A stretch of DNA of 34,317 nucleotides from Methanosarcina sp. GTDB lineage: Archaea > Halobacteriota > Methanosarcinia > Methanosarcinales > Methanosarcinaceae. How positions within the stretch are numbered: position 1 is the first letter of the stretch; every line of letters begins with the position of its first letter. This document shows, piece after piece, positions 1 through 8,877 of the stretch. The notes below the pieces were generated by a model. It ran no database searches and was not told the DNA's origin. It saw only the letters and a list, made by a program, of their open reading frames with translations. Location: contig DUGS01000155.1 of NCBI GenBank assembly GCA_013331265.1, forward strand, positions 26,094 to 60,410, read 5' to 3'. Made by a program: the position numbers and the translations under genes.

Positions 1-62
1 TCTCTTTGCAGGATTGCAGCTTTCTCAGGAAGATCTCCCTTAACATACTCCTTGCTTACCAT
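1..62 (-). CDS. 5' end of a CDS running off the left edge (MVSKEYVKGDLPEKAAILQR...), product unknown
   Basis: ATG on the minus strand at 62-60, AGGAG-like RBS upstream, open to the window edge; overlaps the stop of ORF 56..289. Confidence 0.4.
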   Translation of the reverse strand, partial: MVSKEYVKGDLPEKAAILQR

Positions 63-289
63 AATATTACACTCTCCTGGTTTTCCCAATTTAATAGATC
101 AAGGCCTGTTTCAGGATCCAACCAGTTATCCTGAGCCGATGTCCAGACATCAGTGCAAAAACTGAGCTGATGAATGAGCCGAAGTTCCCAAACAATAATT
201 TGACCCGCAAATAAACGAATCTGGAAACCTGCTTTAGCCCCTGAAAAATTTGACCCCATAATAACTACAGAACCTTGATAACCCGGCAC
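56..289 (-). CDS. Small hypothetical ORF (77 aa), possibly a chimeric or degraded upstream partner of the edge CDS
   Basis: ORF track; its stop overlaps the ATG of the next minus-strand ORF (TTATGGTAA); no clear family. Confidence 0.25.
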   Translation of the reverse strand: MPGYQGSVVIMGSNFSGAKAGFQIRLFAGQIIVWELRLIHQLSFCTDVWTSAQDNWLDPETGLDLLNWENQESVILW

Positions 290-781
290 CCTTCCGGATT
301 AGAGGTTAACTTCTGGACTCGTAAAAGAGAGCACCAGATTACAGAATATATGTTCAAGACAATATAAATTGTTCTGCTTTTTAACTCAATACAATTTTTT
401 GCCTTTTAACAATTTACGCTTGTGGTTTATTTTAAAAAATTAGATAAATATGCAGGCAAGCGAAATATCAATTAAAAAAGAAATTTTAAATAAGTGACAG
501 GTAGGTTGAAAATGAGCGAATTATAAGCCCCTGAGTTGAGTCTGTACTAAAAATGAGTAGTTAGTTTAAATAAGAGAGCTTTAAGGTTCTAAAGTGAAAA
601 TGAGAGGTGTAGTGGGGAAAAAAATACGGCGTGAGTCATGAGTTTTCGGAGAAGAGTGTGACAATTGATTATTTTTTAGTAATTACAACGAAAGGGTCTA
701 ATGCAGTTTTGAATTGTTACTTTTTGATAAGTTTAAATATCATAGAAGTTAATTTTTACTCATATTGGAGAAGGAATTAGG

Positions 782-1924
782 ATGACTGAAGAATTACTTG
801 ATAATTATTATGATGAATTCTCATCTGATAATGAGGAATTATCACTGGACGATGATAAATTAGTAAATGATGTAATAAAAACAAAGAATAGTTTATCAAC
901 TGACCGCATGGATATGTCTTTTGGCGAAATAATGAATATGTATGAAAGAAATGAAATTATTATCGATCCAGAATTCCAAAGGTTGTTTCGCTGGTCAATT
1001 GAACAGCAAACACGCTTTATAGAATCTATACTTTTAGGCATCCCAATTCCTCCTATCTTTGTTGCTGAGGATAAAAATGGTAGATGGGAATTAGTAGATG
1101 GGCTACAAAGAATTTCTACTGTCCTATCCTTTTTTGGAGTACTTAGAACTCTTCCTGATAAAAATAAGTGGGCGTTTTCAAAAGGAGAATTAATTGAGTC
1201 TTTAGAAAACTATGATTGTGATAAAATTCCTTTAAAAATTAATCTGAACATTAAACGTGCAATTTGTAGAATTGAGATCGTAAAATGGAACAGTGCAATG
1301 GATATGCGATACGAGCTTTTTAACAGGTTAAATACCGGAGGCTCTCCTCTTACTGAGCAGGAAATAAGAAATTGTATTTTTAGGGGGACTTCGAGCAATT
1401 TTAACAATTTCTTAACAAGAATGGCATCAGACGAAACGTTTATCCGTTTAATTCAGCCAACTAAGAGACAAGAGGAGCAAAAATATTTAGAAGAACTTGT
1501 GTTAAGGTTTGTGTCATTGATGAATAATGAATGGGAAAATTCAATTAATTGGGAAAACACAGGAGATAAACTTTCTACTTATATGACTTTATTTATGAAA
1601 AGAACAACTAGAGATCTAAACTTTAATTTTGGTTACTATGAGACTTTGTTCCAGAGAATGTTGAAATTATTGGAACCGTTAGGTTATGAAATATTCAGAG
1701 CTTCAAATGGCGTTTTTTCAACAAGCTACTATGATGGGATTACTATTGGAATCGCATCAAATATTGATTATTATGAAAAAGTTGAAAGCTCCATAATTAA
1801 GCAAAAAATAAATGAACTCGTAACCAGCCCGATATTCATTAAAAATATTGGGGCTGGTTCTAGTACTAAAAACAGAGTAATTAATAGAATAAAGATTGCG
1901 CTTGATATTTTTAATGTTGAGTAA
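782..1924 (+). CDS. DUF262 (ParB/sulfiredoxin-like, GmrS-N type) protein
   Basis: 380 aa; IIDPEFQRLFRWSIEQQTRFIESILLGIPIPPIF and VDGLQRISTVLSFF match the DUF262 core (variant of the DGQQR motif). Confidence 0.88.
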   Translation: MTEELLDNYYDEFSSDNEELSLDDDKLVNDVIKTKNSLSTDRMDMSFGEIMNMYERNEIIIDPEFQRLFRWSIEQQTRFIESILLGIPIPPIFVAEDKNGRWELVDGLQRISTVLSFFGVLRTLPDKNKWAFSKGELIESLENYDCDKIPLKINLNIKRAICRIEIVKWNSAMDMRYELFNRLNTGGSPLTEQEIRNCIFRGTSSNFNNFLTRMASDETFIRLIQPTKRQEEQKYLEELVLRFVSLMNNEWENSINWENTGDKLSTYMTLFMKRTTRDLNFNFGYYETLFQRMLKLLEPLGYEIFRASNGVFSTSYYDGITIGIASNIDYYEKVESSIIKQKINELVTSPIFIKNIGAGSSTKNRVINRIKIALDIFNVE

Positions 1925-1929
1925 TTATT

Positions 1930-2568
1930 ATGAGTAGATTAGAGCAAGAGTTACTATATGAGGTGGATTGGAGAACAAATGAACTGTCTGTCATAAGAAC
2001 AATTCCGATCTTATGTAATTGCAGTCCTAAGCAAATACAGATATTAGAAAGATATTCAGTGGTTGCAATATATTCAATATGGGAGGGATTTGTTGAAACA
2101 GGTTTTGGTTTATATGTCAGAGAAATAAATGGTTTAAATTTAACTTACAAAGAAATTCATTTAAACATTTTAACTCATGATATATTTGTTAAGTTTGATT
2201 TGACAGAAGAGCAAAGAAAGCATTTTGTTAATAAATGTAAATTTATAGATAAAATTATTGAGTTTCCTAAATTACCTGTGAACATATCTCCAATATTACC
2301 TACAGAATCAAATATTGGTTTCGATGTAATAAATCAAATATTAACACACTTTTGTTTGGACAAATTACCTGCAAAAGAATTTGAGCAACGTTTTAAAAAA
2401 TTACTTCATTACAGAAATAATATTGCACATGGTCAATGCTCTTTACCCGTAGATAGAGAACTTATTAATGATTTCATTCTTACTGTGATAGATGCAATGA
2501 GTGACGTTACGATTCGGATAGTAGAAGGGTTTGAAAACAAAAAATATCTAAATGAAATACCTCGCTAA
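1930..2568 (+). CDS. HEPN-domain protein (MAE_28990/RiboL-PSP-like), putative RNase
   Basis: 212 aa; YSVVAIYSIWEGFVE helix and C-terminal LLHYRNNIAHGQ with an intact Rx4H catalytic motif; 5 bp downstream of the DUF262 gene. Confidence 0.75.
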   Translation: MSRLEQELLYEVDWRTNELSVIRTIPILCNCSPKQIQILERYSVVAIYSIWEGFVETGFGLYVREINGLNLTYKEIHLNILTHDIFVKFDLTEEQRKHFVNKCKFIDKIIEFPKLPVNISPILPTESNIGFDVINQILTHFCLDKLPAKEFEQRFKKLLHYRNNIAHGQCSLPVDRELINDFILTVIDAMSDVTIRIVEGFENKKYLNEIPR

Positions 2569-2841
2569 TTTTTTAGAACACAAACAAAAAGAGACTTTAG
2601 AATAAATTATTACTACTCTCACTACTCTTTTGCTTCTATGCAGAAAGACCTTAAGAAGCCCTATAAAGCGAGTTCACTTTTTTTCGATGAATCTCAATCT
2701 CTAAAATAAGTCCTAATCGAGTTGAAGATGAGCATTTTGATTGAATAGAATGAATGTTGACCTTACTTTGTAATAGATATATTTAAGTAATATTCTCAGA
2801 ACATTACTTTGTGATTTTTTTAATAATAGAGATGATCGAAT

Positions 2842-3447
2842 ATGAATTTCAAACTTGATGAAGGAAAGCACATTCTTTGCCGATACAGGGAAATAGAAGA
2901 TCATCCAGATCCTTGTTTTAAAGAATTAACTTATGGAGAGTGCTATTATTTCGCTCCGACAATTAGAGAACACATCAAAGCTGGAAGCCACTACTTTTTC
3001 CAAACAACTATCAATAAACAGCGTTATATCACGGCTCACTATGTTGTGGAAAAAGTAGTAGAAGGTTGCGAAGCGAGACGCGATAATAAACTTAAAAAGA
3101 AATATAAAAATCCCCACATACGTCCTGAGGAACATCCAATATGGTGGGGAGGTTCTTATGATCCAGAAGACGATCCAATGACAGATGATGGGGATATCAT
3201 CATAATTGGAGATAAGAAAAGGTCTTTGGGAAAATTAAAAACTCCATTACTTTTAGATAGGGAGTTGGGGAAAAAACTTGAGTTTGAAAGCGGTAACAAA
3301 ATCAAATTTGATATAATCGACAAAAATGGTAATAAGTTGACAGATACCGCATGTATTAGTTCATGCACTCGCGTCCCTCGCTTAATTACAAAAAATGATG
3401 TTATTACTCTATTCAACGCAATAAGCTTGATGTACAATAAAGAATAA
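2842..3447 (+). CDS. Hypothetical protein, possibly PUA/ASCH- or Nmad-like
   Basis: 201 aa intact ORF, AT-rich codon usage like the two preceding genes; fold suggestion is weak. Confidence 0.5.
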   Translation: MNFKLDEGKHILCRYREIEDHPDPCFKELTYGECYYFAPTIREHIKAGSHYFFQTTINKQRYITAHYVVEKVVEGCEARRDNKLKKKYKNPHIRPEEHPIWWGGSYDPEDDPMTDDGDIIIIGDKKRSLGKLKTPLLLDRELGKKLEFESGNKIKFDIIDKNGNKLTDTACISSCTRVPRLITKNDVITLFNAISLMYNKE

Positions 3448-3786
3448 GGAAGTACATAAGTCGCCTGTTAATTTCTCTATACAATTAGTTTCAGTATAGG
3501 CTCAATATTTGTTATCGGTTGGACTTTATGCTGTCTATAAGCAATAGATAAATTCTTTTATCTTTTTTGCAAGATATTCTTTTCTAGTTAGTGTAAATCT
3601 ATCTATTTTCAATACAAATCTATTGTAAGTGCCACAACAACCCGTTTCAGGAAGTGAATAAAATTATAGGACCAAATACACGAACAAGACACAATTTTTA
3701 CGTATAAAACTATAAAAACAGGAATCCGGTAAAAACAGAAAAATGTTTCAAAATAATGAAAGAAAACGGATCTTCTGATCCGTTAT

Positions 3787-4167
3787 TTACTGCTTTTTCA
3801 TTCTTTCCAGAAAGCCCCTGAGCCCTGCCTTGTGCCTGGCTTCATCAAGGGACGCCCTCTCGAAGAAAAGGGCAGCTCTGGTATTGCCTTCTTTTCTTGC
3901 AAGTTCAGCAGCTTCGGCTTTTTCAACCTCAGCTTTGCTTTCCCCTTCAAGCATCATTTCAAGGTTTTCAACTGTTGTACTTTTCACAAGCCCCAGGATT
4001 TCAGCCACTTCTGTGGCATGCCAGGCTTCGTCCATTGCAATCTGACGGAGATAGACTGCAACATCTGCAAGCCCTTCCTGTTCAGCAATCTTCGACATTG
4101 CAAGGTACCACCCGACTTCAGTGGTTTCCCCTCTAAAGGTATCTTTCAGAATCTTTTCGAGACTCAT
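3787..4167 (-). CDS. Ferritin-like rubrerythrin-type protein lacking the rubredoxin domain
   Basis: 126 aa; GETTEVGWYLAMSKIAEQEG, DEAWHATEVAEILG, RKEGNTRAALFFERASLDEARHKAG: repeated E/ExxH di-iron motifs. Confidence 0.85.
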   Translation of the reverse strand: MSLEKILKDTFRGETTEVGWYLAMSKIAEQEGLADVAVYLRQIAMDEAWHATEVAEILGLVKSTTVENLEMMLEGESKAEVEKAEAAELARKEGNTRAALFFERASLDEARHKAGLRGFLERMKKQ

Positions 4168-4475
4168 AAAATCACCATTTATTTTTTAAGAATCCACCTT
4201 TATAAATTAAACGCGTGACCAGACACTGGTTTAAGATATCTGTTATGTTCGAGGAGATAGTAACCCAAGTTGCAAATTCTGATCGTGTTAAATCATTCGG
4301 TTTCCGAAGTGCTTAATCATTTAATTTAGCCCTTCGATATTAGATTTAAAGCGTAATGTAATATATCAGGGAAATGAATAAGACCTCTACATACCTTAAT
4401 GAAGAGAACACACAGATGAACAATAAAAATATACAAAAATAAGAATATCCTAATGAAGATAAAAATACATAAGAT

Positions 4476-4518
4476 GGATGGAAAACAACCAGCATGAGAC
4501 GGATGGAAAACAACCAGC
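4476..4518. repeat. 18-bp direct repeat GGATGGAAAACAACCAGC, two copies, 25-bp period
   Basis: Identical copies at 4476-4493 and 4501-4518. Confidence 0.9.
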
Positions 4519-4626
4519 GTTAAAAATTCACATAAAGGTCTGTGTTGTGAAATACCATCTTACTGTCTGGCATGCAGGATGTGTGTGAATGTCTGCATGG
4601 CAGATGCAATTATCCTTGAAAACTGA
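4500..4626 (+). pseudogene. Remnant of a 4Fe-4S ferredoxin domain (CLACRMCVNVCMADAIILEN*)
   Basis: In-frame stretch with CxxCxxCxxxC spacing followed by ADAIILE and a stop, no start codon; upstream of the TrmJ-like gene. Confidence 0.45.
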
Positions 4627-4646
4627 TTTTAAAAACGCATTCAGGA

Positions 4647-5414
4647 TTGAGAAATTTGTCACTTGAAATTCGAGTAGTACTTGTAGAACCCATGTACCAG
4701 GGAAATGTTGGGTCTGTTGCAAGAGCGATGAAAAACTTCGGATACTCCGACCTTGTTCTGGTAAACCCCTGCAAACTTGAAGGGCAGGCAAGAGCAATGT
4801 CTTCTCATGCACGAGATGTACTCGAAGGAGCAAGAATTACCTCAACACTTGAAGAAGCTGTAAAAGGGGCAGACCTGCTCATAGGGACCACAGGAGTCTC
4901 AAGCCTGAAAACGGGAGAACATATCCGCCTTCCTCTTTATACAGTAAAAGAAGTAAAAGAAAAACTTAAAGGATACAGCGGCACTATCGCAGTCCTTTTC
5001 GGGCGTGAGGACAATGGTTTTAGTAATGACGAACTGAAAGGCTTTGATATGCTTATCACGGTCCCTACTTCGGAAATATATCCGATTATGAACCTTTCTC
5101 ACGCCGTTGCAATTGTGCTTTACGAACTCTCGGAGCTTGAAGGAGGAAGTAATCCCCTTGCAGAGGGTTTTGACCTGCAGCTTCTATACGGGCATCTGGA
5201 TGAGCTGCTTGAGGAAATAGACTATCCGGCTCACAAAAAAGATAAAACTTCCCTGATGCTGAGGAGAATATTCGGAAGAGCAGGGCTTACTCCGAGAGAA
5301 GTCCAGACTCTAAGGGGCATAATAAGGAAAAGCGAGAGAAAAATGGGACTTGCACCAGAGGCAGAAACCCTGCAAAAAACGGAAAATTCAGAAAGCATAG
5401 AAAAGTTCATATGA
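4647..5414 (+). CDS. trmJ: TrmJ-family tRNA (cytidine/uridine-2'-O-)-methyltransferase (SPOUT)
   Basis: 255 aa; VVLVEPMYQGNVGSVARAMKNFGYSDLVLVNP, LFGREDNGFSNDEL, IMNLSHAVAIVLYEL; likely TTG start. Confidence 0.85.
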   Translation: MRNLSLEIRVVLVEPMYQGNVGSVARAMKNFGYSDLVLVNPCKLEGQARAMSSHARDVLEGARITSTLEEAVKGADLLIGTTGVSSLKTGEHIRLPLYTVKEVKEKLKGYSGTIAVLFGREDNGFSNDELKGFDMLITVPTSEIYPIMNLSHAVAIVLYELSELEGGSNPLAEGFDLQLLYGHLDELLEEIDYPAHKKDKTSLMLRRIFGRAGLTPREVQTLRGIIRKSERKMGLAPEAETLQKTENSESIEKFI

Positions 5415-5536
5415 TAATAAGCATGTCTTATCAGAACCTATTATACGTTTTTTGACTTTTTTGAGGACCGTTTTCAAGCAGAAACAACCTGATCAAAGAT
5501 AGAAATTTTACATAAAATCCAATTTCTGAGAATGTT

Positions 5537-7642
5537 ATGACTGAAACAGAAAGCAAGTGGGACGAGAAACTAAAGAGATTCTTTAAAGATTATTACTGGA
5601 ATGAAATCCTTCAACTGGCAAACGAATACCCGGACCAGCGAAGCCTTGACGTCGATTTCACAGATATAGAGAAGTTTGACAGGGAGCTTTCGAAGGAATT
5701 TCTTGAGCACCCAGGAGAACTCATATCTGCAGCCGAAGCCGCCCTGAAAGAAATCGACCTGCCTGTTGAAAAGAGCATGGATCAGGCTCATGTAAGGGTT
5801 ATGAAAATTCCCAACAGGGTCCCTATCAGGGAACTGAGAAGCAAACATCTCTCGCGCTTTGTTGCAATCGAGGGCATGATAAGAAAAGCAACAGAGGTCA
5901 GGCCAAGGATCACGAAAGCCGCCTTCCAGTGTCTCAGATGCGAGCACCTTACCATTGTGGAACAGAACAGCTTCAAGTTCGAAGAACCCTTTGCAGGCTG
6001 TGAAAATGAGACCTGCGGAAAGAAAGGGCCTTTCAAGATCTCAATTGAAGATTCAACCTTTATTGATGCTCAGAAACTCCAGATCCAGGAGTCTCCGGAA
6101 AACCTCAAGGGAGGCTCACAGCCACAGAGCCTTGAAGTGGACGCTGAAGATGACCTCACAGGAAATGTTACCCCCGGTGACCGTGTCATAATTAACGGAG
6201 TCCTGAAATCAAGGCAGCGCGCCCTCAAAGATGGAAAATCCACTTTCTACGACCTTGTACTGGAAGCAAATTCCATCGAGCGCCTGGACAAAGATTATGA
6301 TGAGCTTGAGATAACTGCCGAAGACGAGGAACAGATCCTTGAACTTTCCCGTGACCCGGCAATTTATGAAAAAATTATAGGGTCCATTGCACCTTCGATC
6401 TACGGATACGAAGATATCAAAGAAGCCCTTGCGCTTCAGCTTTTTTCAGGAGTTGTGAAAAGCCTTCCTGACGGCTCGAGAACAAGGGGCGATATCCATA
6501 TTATGCTCGTAGGCGACCCCGGAATTGCAAAAAGTCAGCTGCTCCGTTATGTTGTCAAACTCTCTCCAAGAGGTGTCTTTGCTTCAGGGAGGAGCGCGTC
6601 TGCAAGCGGTTTGACTGCAGCTGCCGTAAAAGACGACATGAATGATGGCAGGTGGACAATAGAAGGTGGAGCCCTTGTAATGGCTGATATGGGGGTTGCT
6701 GCTGTTGACGAAATGGACAAAATGAGAACAGAGGACAAGAGTGCTCTGCATGAGGCAATGGAACAGCAGACCATAAGTATAGCCAAAGCAGGAATCATTG
6801 CAACCCTGAAGTCCCGATGCGCCCTTCTTGGGGCTGCAAACCCCAAATACGGCCGCTTTGACAGGTACGAGGGGCTTGCAGATCAAATAAATATGCCTCC
6901 TGCCCTGCTTTCCCGTTTTGATCTGATCTTCGTTTTGCTCGATACCCCAAACCAGTCCCTGGACAGCAGGATTGCAAACCATATCCTTCAGTCGCATTAT
7001 GCAGGCGAGCTCTCCGAACAGCGGCAAAAACTTCCCGGATCTACCATTACAGAAGATTTTGTTGATGCGGAACTGGAAATAATCCAGCCCGTTATAGAAG
7101 CAGAAATTATGCGGAAGTATGTTGCATATTCACGAAAAAATGTTTATCCTGTAATGGAAGAAGATGCAAGACGTTACCTCATTAATTTCTATACGGACAT
7201 CAGGAAGAGTGGAGAAGGCAAGAATACACCCGTGCCCGTGACCGCAAGGCAGCTTGAAGCGCTGGTTCGCCTCTCCGAAGCAAGTGCACGGGTCCGCCTC
7301 AGTAATATCGTCACCCTGGGAGATGCAAAACGGACTATAAGAATCACCATGAACTGCCTTAAAAACGTAGGAGTTGATCCTGAAACAGGGGCTCTTGATG
7401 CAGACATACTTGCTTCGGGCACAAGCATGAGCCAGAGGAATAAAATAAAACTCCTTAAAGATATAATAAAGAAGGTCTCTGAAAGACATCCCGGGGCCAA
7501 AGCTCCTCTCGAAGAAGTCTATGCAGAGGCTGAAAAAGAGCACGGCATAGATAGGGGACACGCAGAGGAATACATAAAGAAAATGAAGCAGAGAGGCGAC
7601 ATTCTTTCTCCTGACCAGACCCACATCAGACTCATCAATTAA
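5537..7642 (+). CDS. mcm: Replicative DNA helicase MCM
   Basis: 701 aa; GDPGIAKSQLLRYV Walker A, AAVDEMDKM Walker B, LLSRFDLIFVLLD arginine-finger region, Cys-rich N-terminal zinc site. Confidence 0.97.
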   Translation: MTETESKWDEKLKRFFKDYYWNEILQLANEYPDQRSLDVDFTDIEKFDRELSKEFLEHPGELISAAEAALKEIDLPVEKSMDQAHVRVMKIPNRVPIRELRSKHLSRFVAIEGMIRKATEVRPRITKAAFQCLRCEHLTIVEQNSFKFEEPFAGCENETCGKKGPFKISIEDSTFIDAQKLQIQESPENLKGGSQPQSLEVDAEDDLTGNVTPGDRVIINGVLKSRQRALKDGKSTFYDLVLEANSIERLDKDYDELEITAEDEEQILELSRDPAIYEKIIGSIAPSIYGYEDIKEALALQLFSGVVKSLPDGSRTRGDIHIMLVGDPGIAKSQLLRYVVKLSPRGVFASGRSASASGLTAAAVKDDMNDGRWTIEGGALVMADMGVAAVDEMDKMRTEDKSALHEAMEQQTISIAKAGIIATLKSRCALLGAANPKYGRFDRYEGLADQINMPPALLSRFDLIFVLLDTPNQSLDSRIANHILQSHYAGELSEQRQKLPGSTITEDFVDAELEIIQPVIEAEIMRKYVAYSRKNVYPVMEEDARRYLINFYTDIRKSGEGKNTPVPVTARQLEALVRLSEASARVRLSNIVTLGDAKRTIRITMNCLKNVGVDPETGALDADILASGTSMSQRNKIKLLKDIIKKVSERHPGAKAPLEEVYAEAEKEHGIDRGHAEEYIKKMKQRGDILSPDQTHIRLIN

Positions 7643-7794
7643 GTAAAAAAACAGTTTTAATATATAATACTTAAAAAATTTGCTGCACACCAGAAAAATG
7701 CCCGCAGACAGGAACAGCTTACCTGCAAACAAAATAATGATGGTTAAGCTGTAAATACTAAAAGGGCAAAATATTACTTAAAAAAAGGGAAAGT

Positions 7795-8085
7795 ATGCAC
7801 CTAAAGACCTATAAAAATGGAGAGCATGTGCTTGTTGCAGCCTGTGATGAGGAAGTGCTCGGAAAAACCCTGAAATATGGCAACACTACAGTAGAAATAA
7901 ACAGAGCTTTCTATGGCGGAGAGCTTGTCTCTGAGGAAGAGCTCCAGAAAGTTCTGGAAGGAGCTACGACTGCAAATCTCTTCGGGGAAAAAACGATTAA
8001 ATGCGCCATAAAATGCGGGCTTGTCGATCCTGACTCAGTAATCATGATCGACTGCATACCTCATGCTCAGGTGTTTAGAGTTTGA
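7795..8085 (+). CDS. DUF424 family protein
   Basis: 96 aa; AACDEEVLGKTL...NRAFYGGE...ANLFGEKTIKCAI pattern of archaeal DUF424. Confidence 0.75.
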   Translation: MHLKTYKNGEHVLVAACDEEVLGKTLKYGNTTVEINRAFYGGELVSEEELQKVLEGATTANLFGEKTIKCAIKCGLVDPDSVIMIDCIPHAQVFRV

Positions 8086-8224
8086 AAAAACTGTAACATC
8101 TCAAACGGTTATTTAAACGGCTGAAAACAGTGGGGTATGGAAATTCCCGGTTTAATTCTCCGGGCTGGCTCTATCAAGTCAAATAAAAAAAGCTTATAAA
8201 AAGGAACTACTAAGTCGTGATACT

Positions 8225-8848
8225 GTGAGCGGAAATATTGAAGAAGCCGGGATCAGGATACTGACAGAAGGGGAACTGATTTCCAGGGTTGTAGAAAAAC
8301 ATAAAAGGTTTCTGGAAGAATACCGAAAGGAGTTTGAAGAACTGGACAGCAAGCTGGACCAGTTTGAAGAAGACGCAAAAAATGCCAAAATATCCAGAAC
8401 CCGGATGGCGGAGCGAAAAGAGGTCCTGAAGGAAAAGAGGCAGCAGTATTACCATCAGGCAGAAGGACTGCTCGAAAAGGAGCTCTTCCAGAAGCTGGAT
8501 CGCGTAACTGTTGATAAAATAAAGGAAGATATTAAAAAACTCAAAGGACAGATCGAACCCGAAGAGGAACAGAAACTTAAAGGCTCTTTTATGGAAAACC
8601 TGGGCGAACTCGCCAGAGAAAAAGGAGTCGAAGAAAACCTTCTCCTGCAGGTCAGTGCCAGATTGGAGGAAGCGGGCAGCTCAAATCTGGAGCTAAAGGA
8701 AGTAATAGAGTCTGAAAAACAACTTGAAGAGGATGATGGAAGCAAAAGCAGTGAAATTGCCAAAAATAAACCCCAGCACAAATGGCTCAGCACTAAAATA
8801 AAAAGTCACGAAGAAGCTCTGAGTTACTGGGAAAAACAAAAAGTATGA
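8225..8848 (+). CDS. Coiled-coil hypothetical protein
   Basis: 207 aa, GTG start, long charged heptad-rich sequence; followed by a second coiled-coil gene. Confidence 0.75.
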   Translation: MSGNIEEAGIRILTEGELISRVVEKHKRFLEEYRKEFEELDSKLDQFEEDAKNAKISRTRMAERKEVLKEKRQQYYHQAEGLLEKELFQKLDRVTVDKIKEDIKKLKGQIEPEEEQKLKGSFMENLGELAREKGVEENLLLQVSARLEEAGSSNLELKEVIESEKQLEEDDGSKSSEIAKNKPQHKWLSTKIKSHEEALSYWEKQKV

Positions 8849-8877
8849 ATTGTTTCGGAAACACGTGGTGGTAGGAC

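Noticed and set aside
3830-4218. Plus-strand ORFs antisense to the rubrerythrin-like gene
   Set aside because: Ser/Phe-rich shadow frames; the minus strand has clear di-iron ferritin motifs.
4528-4833. 101-aa minus-strand ORF overlapping the trmJ 5' end
   Set aside because: Overlaps a convincing SPOUT methyltransferase and has no recognisable motif.
6547-7732. Long minus-strand ORFs (99-200 aa) antisense to mcm
   Set aside because: Low-complexity shadow translations opposite a strong, conserved CDS.
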